This document shows positions 32,486 through 43,099 of a stretch of DNA of 64,000 nt, in pieces. Numbering within the stretch: the stretch's first letter is position 1; each line of letters begins with the position of its first letter. This DNA comes from Ananas comosus. Taxonomy: Eukaryota > Streptophyta > Magnoliopsida > Poales > Bromeliaceae. The notes under the pieces are model-generated. The model saw only the letters and a program-made list of their open reading frames with translations, was not told where the DNA came from and did not search any database. The stretch covers positions 1-64,000 of the forward strand of contig NW_017893441.1 in NCBI RefSeq assembly GCF_001540865.1, read 5' to 3'. Position numbers and translations under genes: made by a program.

Positions 32486-35148
32486 TGTAATATACCGAAA
32501 ATTCGGAAAATGAATATCGAACTTTAGTTAAATTGACCAAAGTGCGAGGATGGTACACTTCGGAAAGTCCGAAGGTGTTAAAATGATCAAAGGTGCGTTG
32601 TGGAAGGTTTTCAAGAGCTAAAGAATCAAATTCTGCAAAACTGCAGATTTTCAGCTCTCGGGGACCGGTCCCTAGTGGGAGAGACCGGTCCTCGAACGCG
32701 TATGAAATGAGACAGCCGAAGAATCGGCTAAGTCCTGAGAAACTAGCTCTCGGGAACCGGTCCCTGCCTCAGAGACCGGTCCCCGAGAGACCGGTCCCCG
32801 AAAGAGAGATCGGTTGCCCTGCACGCAGCAGCTCTCGCTGTGCGGGGAGAGCCTTCGGGAACCGGTCCCTGAAGGAGAGACCGGTCCCCGCCTGCGCGAA
32901 CAGCCCAATTCGGGCAGTGTATTAAAGTGAAAGTTGAGGGGTTTATTTGCATTTTGGCAACCCAATAGCTATGTATTGGGGTAAATGAGGGATTTCTCTC
33001 ATTTTCACCCTCTCAACCCCTCTCATCTCTCTTTCTCTCTCTAGAAGACAAGAAGGAGAAGAAGAAGAGAAGGAAAAGAAAGGAAAAGAAGAAGAAGAAA
33101 GTGGAGAAGAAGAAGGAGTGAAGAAACTCCTTCTCCCTCATCTCTAGCTTGGAAAGAGAAAGCTTACAAGGTAAGCTTTGAACCCTAATCATGCTAAAAC
33201 CCTAAAATGGGAGCTATGTGACTTAGAAATGGTTTTTATAGAGCATTTTGAGTCTTTGAAGCTTTTCTTTTGCTTCATTTGAGATCAAGACCATGGGTTT
33301 AGTTTTGGAGGTGAAGCTTGAAGGAGAGCTTCATCCCCTCTCATGGTAGAATCCAAACTAGGGTTTGGAATAAGCTAGGAATGGTTTAGATGAACTCTTT
33401 AGAGTATAATGAAGCTACTTTTGCTTTTCTTTGAGATCAAATCCTAGGTTTGATGATGCAATGGAGCTAGGGCACCCAAATTGGGGCTTTTGCTCGATAG
33501 GGGTTTCTAAGTGCAATTGACCCTCTAGAAACCTAATTCGGGATATTTCCGACGCGTTGGTGTGCTCGGAATAGCACTGCGAAAAGTGTATGTAAAGTTA
33601 TGAGCAAAATGGCCTAATAGGGCTTTGTTTTGCCGCAGGTAAAGAACGAAAGGTCTAAAAATCCCAAGAAAATCATCGGAGCACCTTTGAAAGCCTACGA
33701 GGTGGGTAGTGCTTTTCAAACTCATTGAACTTCTCTCTATGCCTAATGTGTCATTCATTTGAGCATGTGTATGTATATTGTTGCATGCATTTTAGGGTAA
33801 AGTAATGATGAAAATATCATGACGCATGATTGTGAGTACAATTTGCATAATATGATGAATGAGAACTATGTGAACGTCAAAATACCCTATGTGTATGCAT
33901 GAGAGAAAAGTGAGCACCCAAAGTGAGCAAAAGAACAGAGTGACACAATGACATAGATCGAGTGGCATTCGATAAAGTTAAAGTGAAATGACACTAGAAA
34001 TAGTGTGAGGTAAAGAACCAATGTATTGTAAAGAATGATGAAAATGACGATGTTTAAAGTTAAAGTAATGTGGGGAGTAAAGAATGTGAAGTGCTAGAGG
34101 TAGCCAAAAGTAAAGAATGTAAAGAATATAATTGCTAGAGTTAGCAAGAGTAATGAATGCTAAAGAACAATAATTGCTAGAGTGGCAACAAAAGTAATGA
34201 AAGAACGCTAGAGCTAGTGTAAAGTCAAGATTGAACTTATAAATCCTTTGAGTTAAGGATATAATCATACTTGCTATGAGTTCCGTGCTCGAGGGCGGTC
34301 GCTCCCCCTTGGGCGATGCGCTCCGGAGTTATGCATCACGGGTTAGAGTAAACCCAAAGGACGGTCCTAGCGGATGAGTTCCTGCGATGATGGACTTAAT
34401 GTGAAGCAAGTCAATGTGGCGATACCCCCGAGTTAGCCTTGAGATTAAAGAACAAAGAGCAGAGAACAAAGTGCAAAGAACCAAGAACAAGAACAAGAAC
34501 AAAGAATTTGCATAATCTGCATTTATTTAATGTTGAGCATATTTCTGTTTATTGTTCAGACATATTAGCATCATGTATAGTTTGGTTACTGTTTACAGCC
34601 AATTCTTTCTATTATGCCTAAGTTAGTTCTAGTGGGAAAGTCGGTGATGTTGATGCCGAACCCACTGGGAACTTTGTTGTAGTTCTTACCCCACTAGTTC
34701 CACAGAGCCGGGACCGAGCGAGCCGGCGAGCGACCGAGGTAAAGGTATCGCGCCTTAGTCAGAGGCCACCAAAGTTGGGTTTCATTTTGTAATAAAGTAC
34801 CCTAAGATCATCTTTTGTACATGATGATGAATGATGTAAAGAAAAGAATGCAAAGTTTTATTATGAGCAAATGTGATGTAAGGAATTGTAAATGTACAAG
34901 TTGGATGTAATGTATATGATCTAAATTGAATCATAGTACAAGGTGAATGTTTAGTTTCCTTTTTCTTTCACTTGTGGCTATTGCTTACCCTCGTGTAAGC
35001 CGTTGTGTATGTTTCCGCTAGTGCTTTTCTCTATTGATGAAAATGTACATGTGATGAGCCTTGGGCAGATAGGGGAAACTCTGTCCGTTCAGCGTCTGTT
35101 CGACGTGCTCGAGTCGGGCCAAATTGGTATCGGTCCCGGGGCGTGACA
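32486..35148 (+). repeat. 5' LTR of element E
   Basis: 2663 bp, TGTAATATACCG...GGGGCGTGACA. In order: U3 with ACCGGT array (32655-32900), CT-rich then GAA-rich leader (33018-33120), donor CAAG/GTAAGC at 33171, a long leader full of (T)AAAGAA(C/T) repeats (33990-34240 and 34440-34510), and a conserved block with GGTCGCTCCCC and CGGAGTTATGCATCACGG (34290-34350). The last block is shared with G, A and B. Confidence 0.9.
32655..32900 (+). repeat. ACCGGT palindrome array in U3 of E
   Basis: Seven to eight ACCGGT or near-ACCGGT cores, most extended to GGGACCGGTCCC or GAGACCGGTCCCC, lie about 170-410 bp into the LTR. Neighbouring copies face each other with inverted CTCGGG / CCCGAG flanks. The equivalent array in the 3' LTR is at about 51770-52010, with a few point changes (for example ACCAGT). 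Confidence 0.85.
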
Positions 35149-35470
35149 GATAATCGTGGTATCAGAGCCAAGAGTGAAAGAATAGGATTGGACCTAGAGA
35201 CCCTTAGGATTGGAAGGCCTTAAGGATCTAGGGAACGTGAGTGACGTGGAATCGTAGTTAGCGAAAGCATATGATTGGGTTAAGTTGGGATGTCTCTAAT
35301 GTGATTAGAGGCTAAGTTAAATTTTCGTTTATCCTCTACTTTTAGTGTTGTGTCGGGCGGCCGACGACATGACGCTTGAGGCAAGGATGAATATGCATGT
35401 TGCTTTCGCCTAATTGGGTATGGTCAAGTAATGTTGGTCAAGTGAGTAATGCGAGTTGCATCTTTTCAAG
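33171..35470 (+). promoter_or_regulatory. Predicted leader intron of E
   Basis: Donor CAAG/GTAAGC follows the GAA-rich leader; acceptor TCTTTTCAAG ends five bases before the gag ATG at 35476. Between them lie the rest of the LTR, the PBS and many upstream ATGs. The branch motif of family member A (CTAAT) is GTAAT here, so E's acceptor may be weakened. Splicing would yield an mRNA lacking the PBS: translatable but not reverse-transcribable. This is an inference from signals, not an observation. Confidence 0.4.
35157..35170 (+). other. Primer-binding site of E
   Basis: TGGTATCAGAGCCA, complementary to initiator-Met tRNA, 8 nt after the LTR end. It is the standard site for plant gypsy and copia elements and confirms the LTR boundary. 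Confidence 0.92.
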
Positions 35471-35475
35471 AAGCA

Positions 35476-36163
35476 ATGGCACCTCGACGTCGATCGCAGA
35501 CAAGGTCGATGCCGGAGGAAACGAATGCGGTGCTCGAGCAATCCGGAGCAAGTGGCGACGGAGAGCTTAGGGAGCAAATGGCCGCACTTATTGATGTAGT
35601 GCGGCAACAAGCGGAGTCTGTTCAACGCCAAGGGGAGCAGATTCAGCGGCTCCAGGAGACCTTGGAGCGCCAGCAGGCGGCGGCGGCCCAGGCGGGTGTC
35701 GAGCATGTCGCGCCCCCTGTGGTAGTGCCGAGTGTTGTTGAGGGAGCGGCGGCAGCAGCGGCTGTTCCAGTTACGGTAGTACCGGCCGGGTCAGGAACTT
35801 CGAATCCCGATAGCGCGGCAGTGGATCCGGAGCGAGAGCGCACTTTGGCGGCTCTCATTCAGTTCAAGAAGTTCGATCCACCTACCTTTGAAGGCGGATT
35901 GGTGGAGCCGGCGGTCGTGGAGTCGTGGATCGACTCAATGGAGACACTCTTCGAGGACCTAAATACCTCGGAGAAAGACAAAGTGTGCCTCGCCACCCAT
36001 TGTCTTGGGAAAGCGGCGATGGTGTGGTGGAAGCGAGTGAAGCGGGATCGACCTACCGATCTCCCGCTCATGCTTTGGGAAGAGTTCAAGAGGGCGGTGT
36101 TCGCGAACTATTTCCCCGACACGGTGAAGCGGAAGCTACAAGAAAAATTCCGCAAGTTGAGAC
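35476..36163 (+). pseudogene. gag of E, N-terminal part
   Basis: I take ATG 35476 (MAPRRRSQTRSMPEE) as the start, since it aligns with A and lies just after the predicted acceptor; an upstream in-frame ATG at 35449 would sit before that acceptor. A Gln-rich coil (residues 25-75) is followed by an Ala/Val/Pro linker and the capsid-like domain (ALIQFKKFDPPTFEGG, WIDSMETLFEDL, WWKRVKRDRPTDLP, FANYFPDTVKRKLQEKFRKL). The frame is open until the SIRE LTR interrupts it at 36164; gag resumes at 37543. Confidence 0.85.
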
Positions 36164-37537
36164 TGTTGGCCTAATGGCCCTAATCGACTATTAGATTTTG
36201 ATGATAACAAATAATCACGATTATTGAACTAATCATTTATCTTGAGTTTTGTGTTTTAGATCTCTCTATCTTCAAAAAGGACTCAAGATGGGCAATATTA
36301 TAGCACCAAGCTTCACCACTTGAAGCTGTGTTTGCTTCCTTTGTCAAAAAGACAAACTCACTCCATTCTTAATCTGATTAATATTTTTACTTATGATTAG
36401 AGTGAGAAATTTGAGCAAAGTTTAAACTATTTATCTTATCACCTTATAGATCACTTAAACAAATTCTAAATTTATGATTAGGTGAAAAGGATTGTTAAAT
36501 ATTCAAAAATTGCTCAAATTCTGTGTTCTGTAAAAGTTACAATTTCTGGACTCTGTTCTGGGCGCCCGAAAGTGGATCCAAATCTTTTGAGACCTTTTGG
36601 ATCCTGCCTATTTGCTGTTCGGGTGATCCAGAAACACAAACACTGTTTGACTTGACAGGTTGCGACAACAGGCGGCGCAAAATCTGGGCGCCCAGATTTT
36701 GTGGAAGCAGCGGCGCACGCAATCTGGGCTGTCTGGCAAGAAAGTCAGCACGACTTTCTGAGCGCCCACAACTTTTGAAAGTTGTCCCTCGAGATCTGGG
36801 CGCCCACAAATTTCTGACGGCCCAAATCCAGAGGAAGCGGCGCGTGTCAGAAAAGCGGCTCCTCGTGTTCTGTGCACCCACAACTTTTGACGGCCCAGAA
36901 CTTACGAAGTCAAGAAAAGCTGCGCGTGACAGAAAAACTGTTCCTCGAGATCTGGGCGCCCACAAACTTTTGACGGCCCAAACATACAAAGTCAAGAAAA
37001 GCGGCGCACGTGGTCCGAGAAGCAGCTGGCGTGCACAAACTTCTGGGCGCCCGGAAACAGTTTGTGGGCGCCCGAAAGTACAACTGACAGATCTGTCCGA
37101 GGCTATAAATAGATGGTATTGAGGCCTCACTTTAAACAACTTGATAGTTCATTTTGAGCTTAAAAACTTCAGTGATCTTAATACTCTTAGCTCTCAATTC
37201 TCTCTCTAAACTTGAGTGAAATTTGTAGTGAGATTTAATCTTGTAAAAAGAGAGAGAAGCAAATTCTTGAAGCTTGAAAGAAGAAGGAGTTGATGTGAAG
37301 GCTTGGTGCTTGCCCGCAAAAGCATCATCTAGTGGAGATCCAACATTCTCGAGTGTTGAGAAGTTGGCGGGGACGTAGGCAAAGTGCCGAACCTCGAAAC
37401 AAATTGATCGTGTGTTTTTCGAGTTTACATTTCTTTTATTTGCATCGGTTTTTTTTTTTTTAATTTGCTTGATTATTTGGATTTTTATTTTAGAAACCTA
37501 ATTCACCCCCCCTCTTAGGTTGCCATTTTGATCCTCA
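36164..37537 (+). mobile_element. SIRE-type solo LTR inside gag of E
   Basis: 1374 bp from TGTTGGCCTAATGG to GATCCTCA, flanked by GAGAC (36159-36163) and AAGAC (37538-37542), one base different. Start, TTTGATGATAACAAA and the CACCCCCCCTCTTAGGTTG near the end are signatures of SIRE/Maximus LTRs. TATA box TATAAATA lies at 37104-37111. No PBS or gag follows, so it is solo. Open frames of about 200 codons on both strands around 36530-37130 are a by-product of the repeats, not genes. Confidence 0.88.
36560..37075 (+). repeat. GGGCGCCC palindrome array in SIRE U3
   Basis: The 8-bp palindrome GGGCGCCC occurs about six times perfectly (for example 36560 and 36686) with degenerate versions between, spaced 50-150 bp. 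At 36684-36695 it extends to the 12-mer palindrome CTGGGCGCCCAG. Most copies sit in a longer repeat with CACAACTTTTGACGGCCCA. The array ends about 30 bp before the TATA box. Confidence 0.85.
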
Positions 37538-37542
37538 AAGAC

Positions 37543-39752
37543 AAGGCGATCGATCGGTGGGAGAGTATGAGCAAGAATTCTCTCACATTATTGACTGCGT
37601 TCCCGACGTTGTTCGTGATGATCGGGACCGGGCGGACTAGTTCTTGTGAGGACTCCAGCCCCGAATTTATGAGAAGGTGCAAATTTTGAAGTTGTCGACC
37701 TTTGCAGAGGTCTTCAATAGAGCCTTGTGGGCAGAGCACGGTAGCGCCCACGTACGCGAGGAGCGAAAAGCTATTGCCGAGTCGAAGGACAAAAGCAAGA
37801 AAAGAGCGGTGGACGGTGCCGTGGGCCGGCCAAATACTAAGAAACCCCATCGGTATCCCCGACAGCAGGCGAGAAATTGGAGACCACCTCGATGTGTTAT
37901 TTGTGGTGGTGAGCACAAGGTGTCGACTTGCCCGCAGCGCGATGGCAAGTGTTTCAAGTGTGGCCAACCGGGACATCTTATTCGGGAGTGCCTGACATGG
38001 ACGTCGTCTGTGCCAACGGCGGCTTCAACACCGTCTACCCCGAGACAGCTTCCGGGGTTACCACCAGCGATGTCGGCTGGGCGCGCATCAGCACCATGTC
38101 AGCCGGAGGGATCGAGAGCACCTAGCGGCCGAGTCTTTGCCGCTCAGGTGGAGGAGAAACAACCTGCAGCACCCGATGACGTCGTGGCAGGTATAATTGT
38201 GATTAAAGGCACTAGAGCTAGAGCAGTGTTTGATACAGGCGCGTCTCATTCGTTTATTAGCACATCATTTGCTAAGACACATGGCATAGAGATGGTGTAC
38301 AATGAGGATTACTGGTGGATGAACGCTCCAGAACATTCATTCAGTTTTCACAACGAGTGTTTGGCGTGTCCAGTGCAAATAGGCGATTGGATTATGCCGA
38401 TTGATCTGCTAGTGCTAGATCAGATGTGGGGATTCGATGTTATCTTCGGAACTAACTGGCTCTCCAAGTACTATGCGGTGATAGATTGTGAAAGCAAGGT
38501 GATCACTTTTCGTGAGCCTAATCAAGAAGAGTTAGTCTACCAAGCGTGCAAAAGTAGGCGCTTCGCGGCGACTATATCATCTGTGAGGGCGAAGAGAATG
38601 ATCAAAGGACGGTGTAAGGCCTATTTGGCAACCATGGTGGATGCTCGAAAGGAGTACCCAGAGTTAGGAGATATTCGAGTAGCATGCCAGTTTTCGAATG
38701 TGTTTCCGGCGGAGTTACCAGGACTGCCACCGGACCGGGAAGTTGAGTTTGTCATTGACTTGATTCCCGGGGCGGAACCAGTTTCGAAGGCTCCGTATAT
38801 AATGGCACCGGTGGAGTTAAAGGAGCTTAAAGGCCAGCTACAGGACTTGCTCGATAAAGGCTTTGTGAGGCCGAGCGTGTCACCATGGGGAGCTCCGGTG
38901 CTATTTGTGAAGAAGAAGGATGGCACACTTCGACTCTGCGTAGACTATCGCGAGTTGAACAAAGTGACGATAAAGAACAAGTACCCGTTGCCAAGAATTG
39001 ACGATCTATTCGATCAGTTGCAAGGGTCCAAGGTGTATTCGAAGATTGATCTCCAATCGGAGTATCATCAATTAAAGATCAGGCCGAAGGATGTGCACAA
39101 AACGGCGTACCGTACGCGGTATGGCTATTATGAGTTCACGGTAATACCGTTTGGGCTTACTAACGCCCCGGCAGCATTTATGGACTTGATGAATCGAGTC
39201 TTTAGGCCATTGTTGGATCGATGCGTCGTGGTATTTATAGACGACGTGTTGGTTTATTCAAATAGTGAAGAGGAACATGAAGAGCATCTAAGAGCTGTGT
39301 TGCAAATACTTAGACAAGAGAAGCTCTATGCAAAGTTGAAGAAATGTGACTTTTGGCTAAAGGAGGTCACATTTTTGGGACATGTGGTGTCGGGCGACGC
39401 AGTTTCGGTAGACCCGAAGAAAGTAGAGGCGATCAAGGATTGGCCTTGCCCGACGAATGTAGCGGAGATCCGCAGTTTTCTTGGACTGGCGGGCTACTAT
39501 CGGCGGTTCGTGGAGGGGTTCGCCAAAATAACAACTCCACTAACGCGCCTCACGCATAAAGGAGTAAAGTATGTTTGGAGCGACGATTGCGATCGGAGCT
39601 TCGAAGAGTTAAAGAGCAAGTTGACGTCGACCCCGGTTCTTGCTTTGCCGACTCCGGGGCAGACCTTTGTAGTGTATAGTGATGCCTCATATATTGGTCT
39701 CGGGTGTGTATTAATGCAAAATGGGCGAGTCATTGCATATGCATCGCGCTAA
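37543..39752 (+). pseudogene. gag C-terminus, protease and reverse transcriptase of E
   Basis: Gag resumes with DRSVGEYEQEFSHIIDCVPD and meets TAG (37638, Trp in relatives) and TGA (37647, Arg in relatives). It then runs through knuckle [14 protein letters not shown] to protease (DTGASHSF, near 38240) and RT. RT shows [26 protein letters not shown], the catalytic [11 protein letters not shown] (near 39230) and [15 protein letters not shown]. RNase H begins [12 protein letters not shown] near 39670. TAA at 39750 replaces a Gln codon. RT copies the RNA into cDNA and protease matures the polyprotein; residues needed for both are kept, but the frame is interrupted. Confidence 0.9.
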
Positions 39753-40634
39753 TTAAAGAGTTATGAGAAGAACTACCCGATTCACGACCTTGAGTTAGCC
39801 GCGGTGATTTTCGCGCTAAAGCTTTGGAGGCATTACTTATATGGTGAACATTGTGAAGTCTACACAGATCATAAGAGTCTAAAGTACTTGTTCACCAGAA
39901 GGAGTTGAACATGCGGCAGCGGCGGTGGTTGGAGTTGTTAAAGGACTACGATGTCACTATACTATACCACCCCGGGAAAGCCAATGTTGTGGACGATGCT
40001 CTAAGTAGAAAATCGGCGGAGAACTTGGTGACGGCAATTACGCCTCAACCGCTGTTACAAAAGGAAATGCAAAGATTTGGGTTGGAAGTGGTAGCGCCGG
40101 GAGTGCCGGCTACACTTGCCGCATTAGTTGTGCAACCGACCCTATTGGAAAGAATCAAGGATCTCCAAGCTTTTGATCCTTATTTTCAAAAGGTGCGGAG
40201 TGAAGTTGAGAACGGCAGTGCCGAGGATTTTTGCATTGGAGATAACAGCGCACTTCGATTTCGAAATCGTTGGTGCGTGCCCAAGGATGATGAGTTACGA
40301 AAGGCGATCATGCAAGAAGCGCATCAATCTCCTTATAGCATACACCCCGGCGACACTAAAATGTACAAAGATCTGAAGGAGCATTATTGGTGGCCGGGTA
40401 TGAAAAGAGATATTAGGGAGTTTGTGGTGCAATGTTTAACGTGCCAACAAGTTAAAGCAGAGTGCCGATTTCCGGCGGGAAAGCTACAAAGTCTACTAAT
40501 ACCTGTTTGGAAATGGGAAGATATAGCAATGGACTTTGTTACTGATTTGCCTCGATCACAAGGCGGACACGATGTGATATGGGTGATAGTGGATCAATTG
40601 ACAAAGTCTGCACACTTCTTGCCGATACATACTA
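39753..40634 (+). pseudogene. RNase H and N-terminal integrase of E
   Basis: Continues after the TAA with the RNase H pieces [19 protein letters not shown] and [11 protein letters not shown] one-base loss near 39890 (compare G) shifts the frame, which is open again from 39905 with [20 protein letters not shown]. The integrase HHCC finger follows ([25 protein letters not shown]), then the first catalytic Asp (MDFVTDLP). Integrase is cut at 40634, after HFLPIHT, by element G; it resumes at 50607. Confidence 0.88.
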
Positions 40635-43099
40635 TGTAACATACCACATCCCTCGTAAATCATGCCGAGTTCCGTCAAAATAAGCAGAACGCGGAATTGA
40701 ACGAGTTAGAATGGACCCTAAGTGCATTAGAGTTCATAAACGGAGCAAAAAGGGACCCGGAGAGTAGATCTGAAAATCTGGCTAAGTCCCAGATTTTGAG
40801 CTCTCGGGGACCGGTCCCTGGTCGGAGAGACCGGTCCCCGTGCGCGTAGCCTGCTAGGAAATCCTGAGGCATCCAGTCCTTGGTGGTGAGACTGATCCAC
40901 GGGAGACCGGTCCTTGGCGGGCAGACCGGTCCCTCTCTGCGCAACAGCTGAAAAACTCGAAAATTTGGCAAAGTCCTGGAAAACCCCCGTTCGGGAACGG
41001 GTCCCTGGTCGGGGAGACCGGTCCCCGAAGGCGAAAAACACCCAGTTTGGGCAGATCAAGGGGAAACAAGTTGGGGGGCTTAGATGCAAATGTCACAACA
41101 CTATAAGTGGACACCCCTCTCTCCCCCACAGCCATTTTCACACTTCTCTCCCATTTCCTCTCTTTCTCTCTCTAGAACTCTTGCTCTAGGGCTTGGAGAA
41201 GAAGAAGAAGAAGCAAGGGAAGGTGAATTTGGAGGCCTTGGTGGGTTCTACAAGCTCTCCTACAAGAAGGACTTGGAGGAGCTTGGGCTAAGGTGAGTTT
41301 TTGGTAGAAATGAGCCTAGGGCTTGGTTTTAATCCCTATGTTTTGGAGCTTTGGGTTGTTTTTGGCCATGGGAGCCTTCTATATGCTTTGAACTCCATGG
41401 AACCCATGAGAGCTCAAGTGCTCTCATGGTGGTTGGGTAGGGTTTGCCAGAGAAGCCCTAGGGTTGGTTCTAAGGGTCTAGAAACCTTGCTAGGATGCTT
41501 CTTAGATGATCCTAAGCTATTGTTTGCTTAAGGTTGGGATCGATTCATGGGGAAATTCTAAATGGCAATATTAGGGCTTGAAAATTGGGGCTTTTGTCCT
41601 AGGGTCCTACGGGGGCAAATTGGCCCCGTGGAAGCCTAATTGGGGGTACCCTAAACCCGTTGGACACCTCCGTTTAATGTTGCAAAAATGTTAGAGTATA
41701 GTTCATGTACAAAGGGGGCCAAATATGGCACTATTTTGATTATAGGGCGCGGAATCGGCTTTCGTAAAGTGCGGGGGCCTTCGTATTCTACACCCACACG
41801 ACCAATAGAGGTGGGGGGTGCACGCCGGAATCGTTGGATTCCCTTCTATGTCTGTTTTCTCAATTCTTGAGCATATCCACATATACCCATTCATGCATAG
41901 TAGGGTAGATACATATGGAACTTGGTTTGCTTTCATTTATATGTAGTTGAACATAGAGGATGATAGGACCAAAATGGACATGTGTGATTGGACCCTCAAG
42001 TTGTGTGAATGTGAGATTGGACTTGGACAATAGAAAACAAGGGTGACATTGACATAGAAACAAGATTTGCATTGAGAGATGAACCGTTAAACACTGTTTA
42101 ACGAATTGTGACATCGTCAAATGTAAAGCCTTGAGAGTGGCAAGAATGAATAGGTAGAGACCTATCGTGATATTGGCATTATGACTAGTGGCTATGGATC
42201 CTCAAGTTGAGGATTAGATCGATACTCACATTTCGTCTTGGCTTGATGGAGGTCGCACCCCCTCGGGCGGTGCGCTCCGGAGTTGGTCACCTCTGGGCGT
42301 GGTAAAGTCCCACCAGTTGACGGTCCCTAGGGAGGTTCGAGTCCCCCGTTATTAAGGGATTTTGGGTTGTGAGTTATTGGGGTTAACAGGGTTAACCAGC
42401 AAGATTGGGTAAGAGCCAAAACTTGATTATGATTGGAGCATGCATGCATTTCCATTATCGCACTGTATTATGTACCCACTGACTTCTTTCTTGCAGGCAT
42501 AGTATTAGATGCATTAGTACTGGTTACTTTTCTTTCCTTGAAATACTTATGCCTGGATAGACCTAGTGGGTAAGTCGGTGAGGTCGGATGCCGAGCCCAC
42601 TGGGAACTTTGTTTAGTTCTCACACCACTAACCCTACAGGTCCTAGCACGAGCGGGGCGGCGGAGGACCGAGGCAAGGGTTTAGCGCCGTAGATAGCGGC
42701 CACCGGAGTTGCATTACATTTTGTAGTCATTTCCCTTTTGGTGTACATATATCAGCTTTATTTTGTTGAATTAGAGATGTAATGTTGTAAACAATCATGT
42801 ATTTGGTGGATGACTAAATGTAAAAAAAATATAATGGTTGAATGGAATGTAATAGCTTTGTTTACTTGAATTTGGTTTAAATGAAATCAAATATCATGTA
42901 TGCTGTATCTTTAGCTTAGAGCTTTCGCTTCCGTTGTGCTTGCCCTCGTGCGAGCCTTGTATTAAATATGCAAACCTCTTGTTGATTGCTTATTTATACT
43001 TGTGGTTGGAGCCTTGGGCGGACAGGGGAGGCCCTATCCGTTCGGCGTCTGTTGACGTGACTCGAACCCGACCAAATTGGCGGGGATTGGGGCGTGACA
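40635..43099 (+). repeat. 5' LTR of element G
   Basis: 2465 bp, TGTAACATACCACATC...GGGGCGTGACA. Contents in order: ACCGGT array (40800-41035), CT-rich tract with AGAAGAAGAAGAAGAAG leader (about 41155-41215), donor CTAAG/GTGAGT (41293), conserved GGTCGCACCCC / GCTCCGGAGTTGGTC block (about 42250-42290) and the CGGACAGGGGAGGCCC motif near the end. Confidence 0.92.
40800..41035 (+). repeat. ACCGGT palindrome array in U3 of G
   Basis: Six ACCGGT cores within ~235 bp, starting with GGGGACCGGTCCCTGG, plus decayed copies such as CCAGTCC and ACGGGTCC. In the 3' LTR (48378-48580) some sites decayed here are intact and the reverse also holds, so both LTRs are losing sites independently by point mutation. 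Confidence 0.85.

Noticed and set aside
35157..35170. tRNA-like match
   Set aside because: It is the retroelement primer-binding site complementary to tRNA-iMet, not a tRNA gene; no cloverleaf surrounds it. The same holds at 3983, 43107 and 57511.
36523..37139. Two overlapping open frames of about 200 codons on opposite strands
   Set aside because: They lie in the U3 repeat array of the SIRE solo LTR; GC-rich palindromic repeats keep both strands open. No domain or start context supports a protein.
40675..41141. Short frames rich in GDRSPRPGT-like repeats, recurring in many LTRs
   Set aside because: They are translations of the ACCGGT palindrome arrays and shift phase between copies, so they are not conserved proteins.
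41688..41936. Conserved short frames in the LTR of G on both strands
   Set aside because: They occur in both LTRs of the same element simply because the LTRs are duplicates; there is no evidence of coding.
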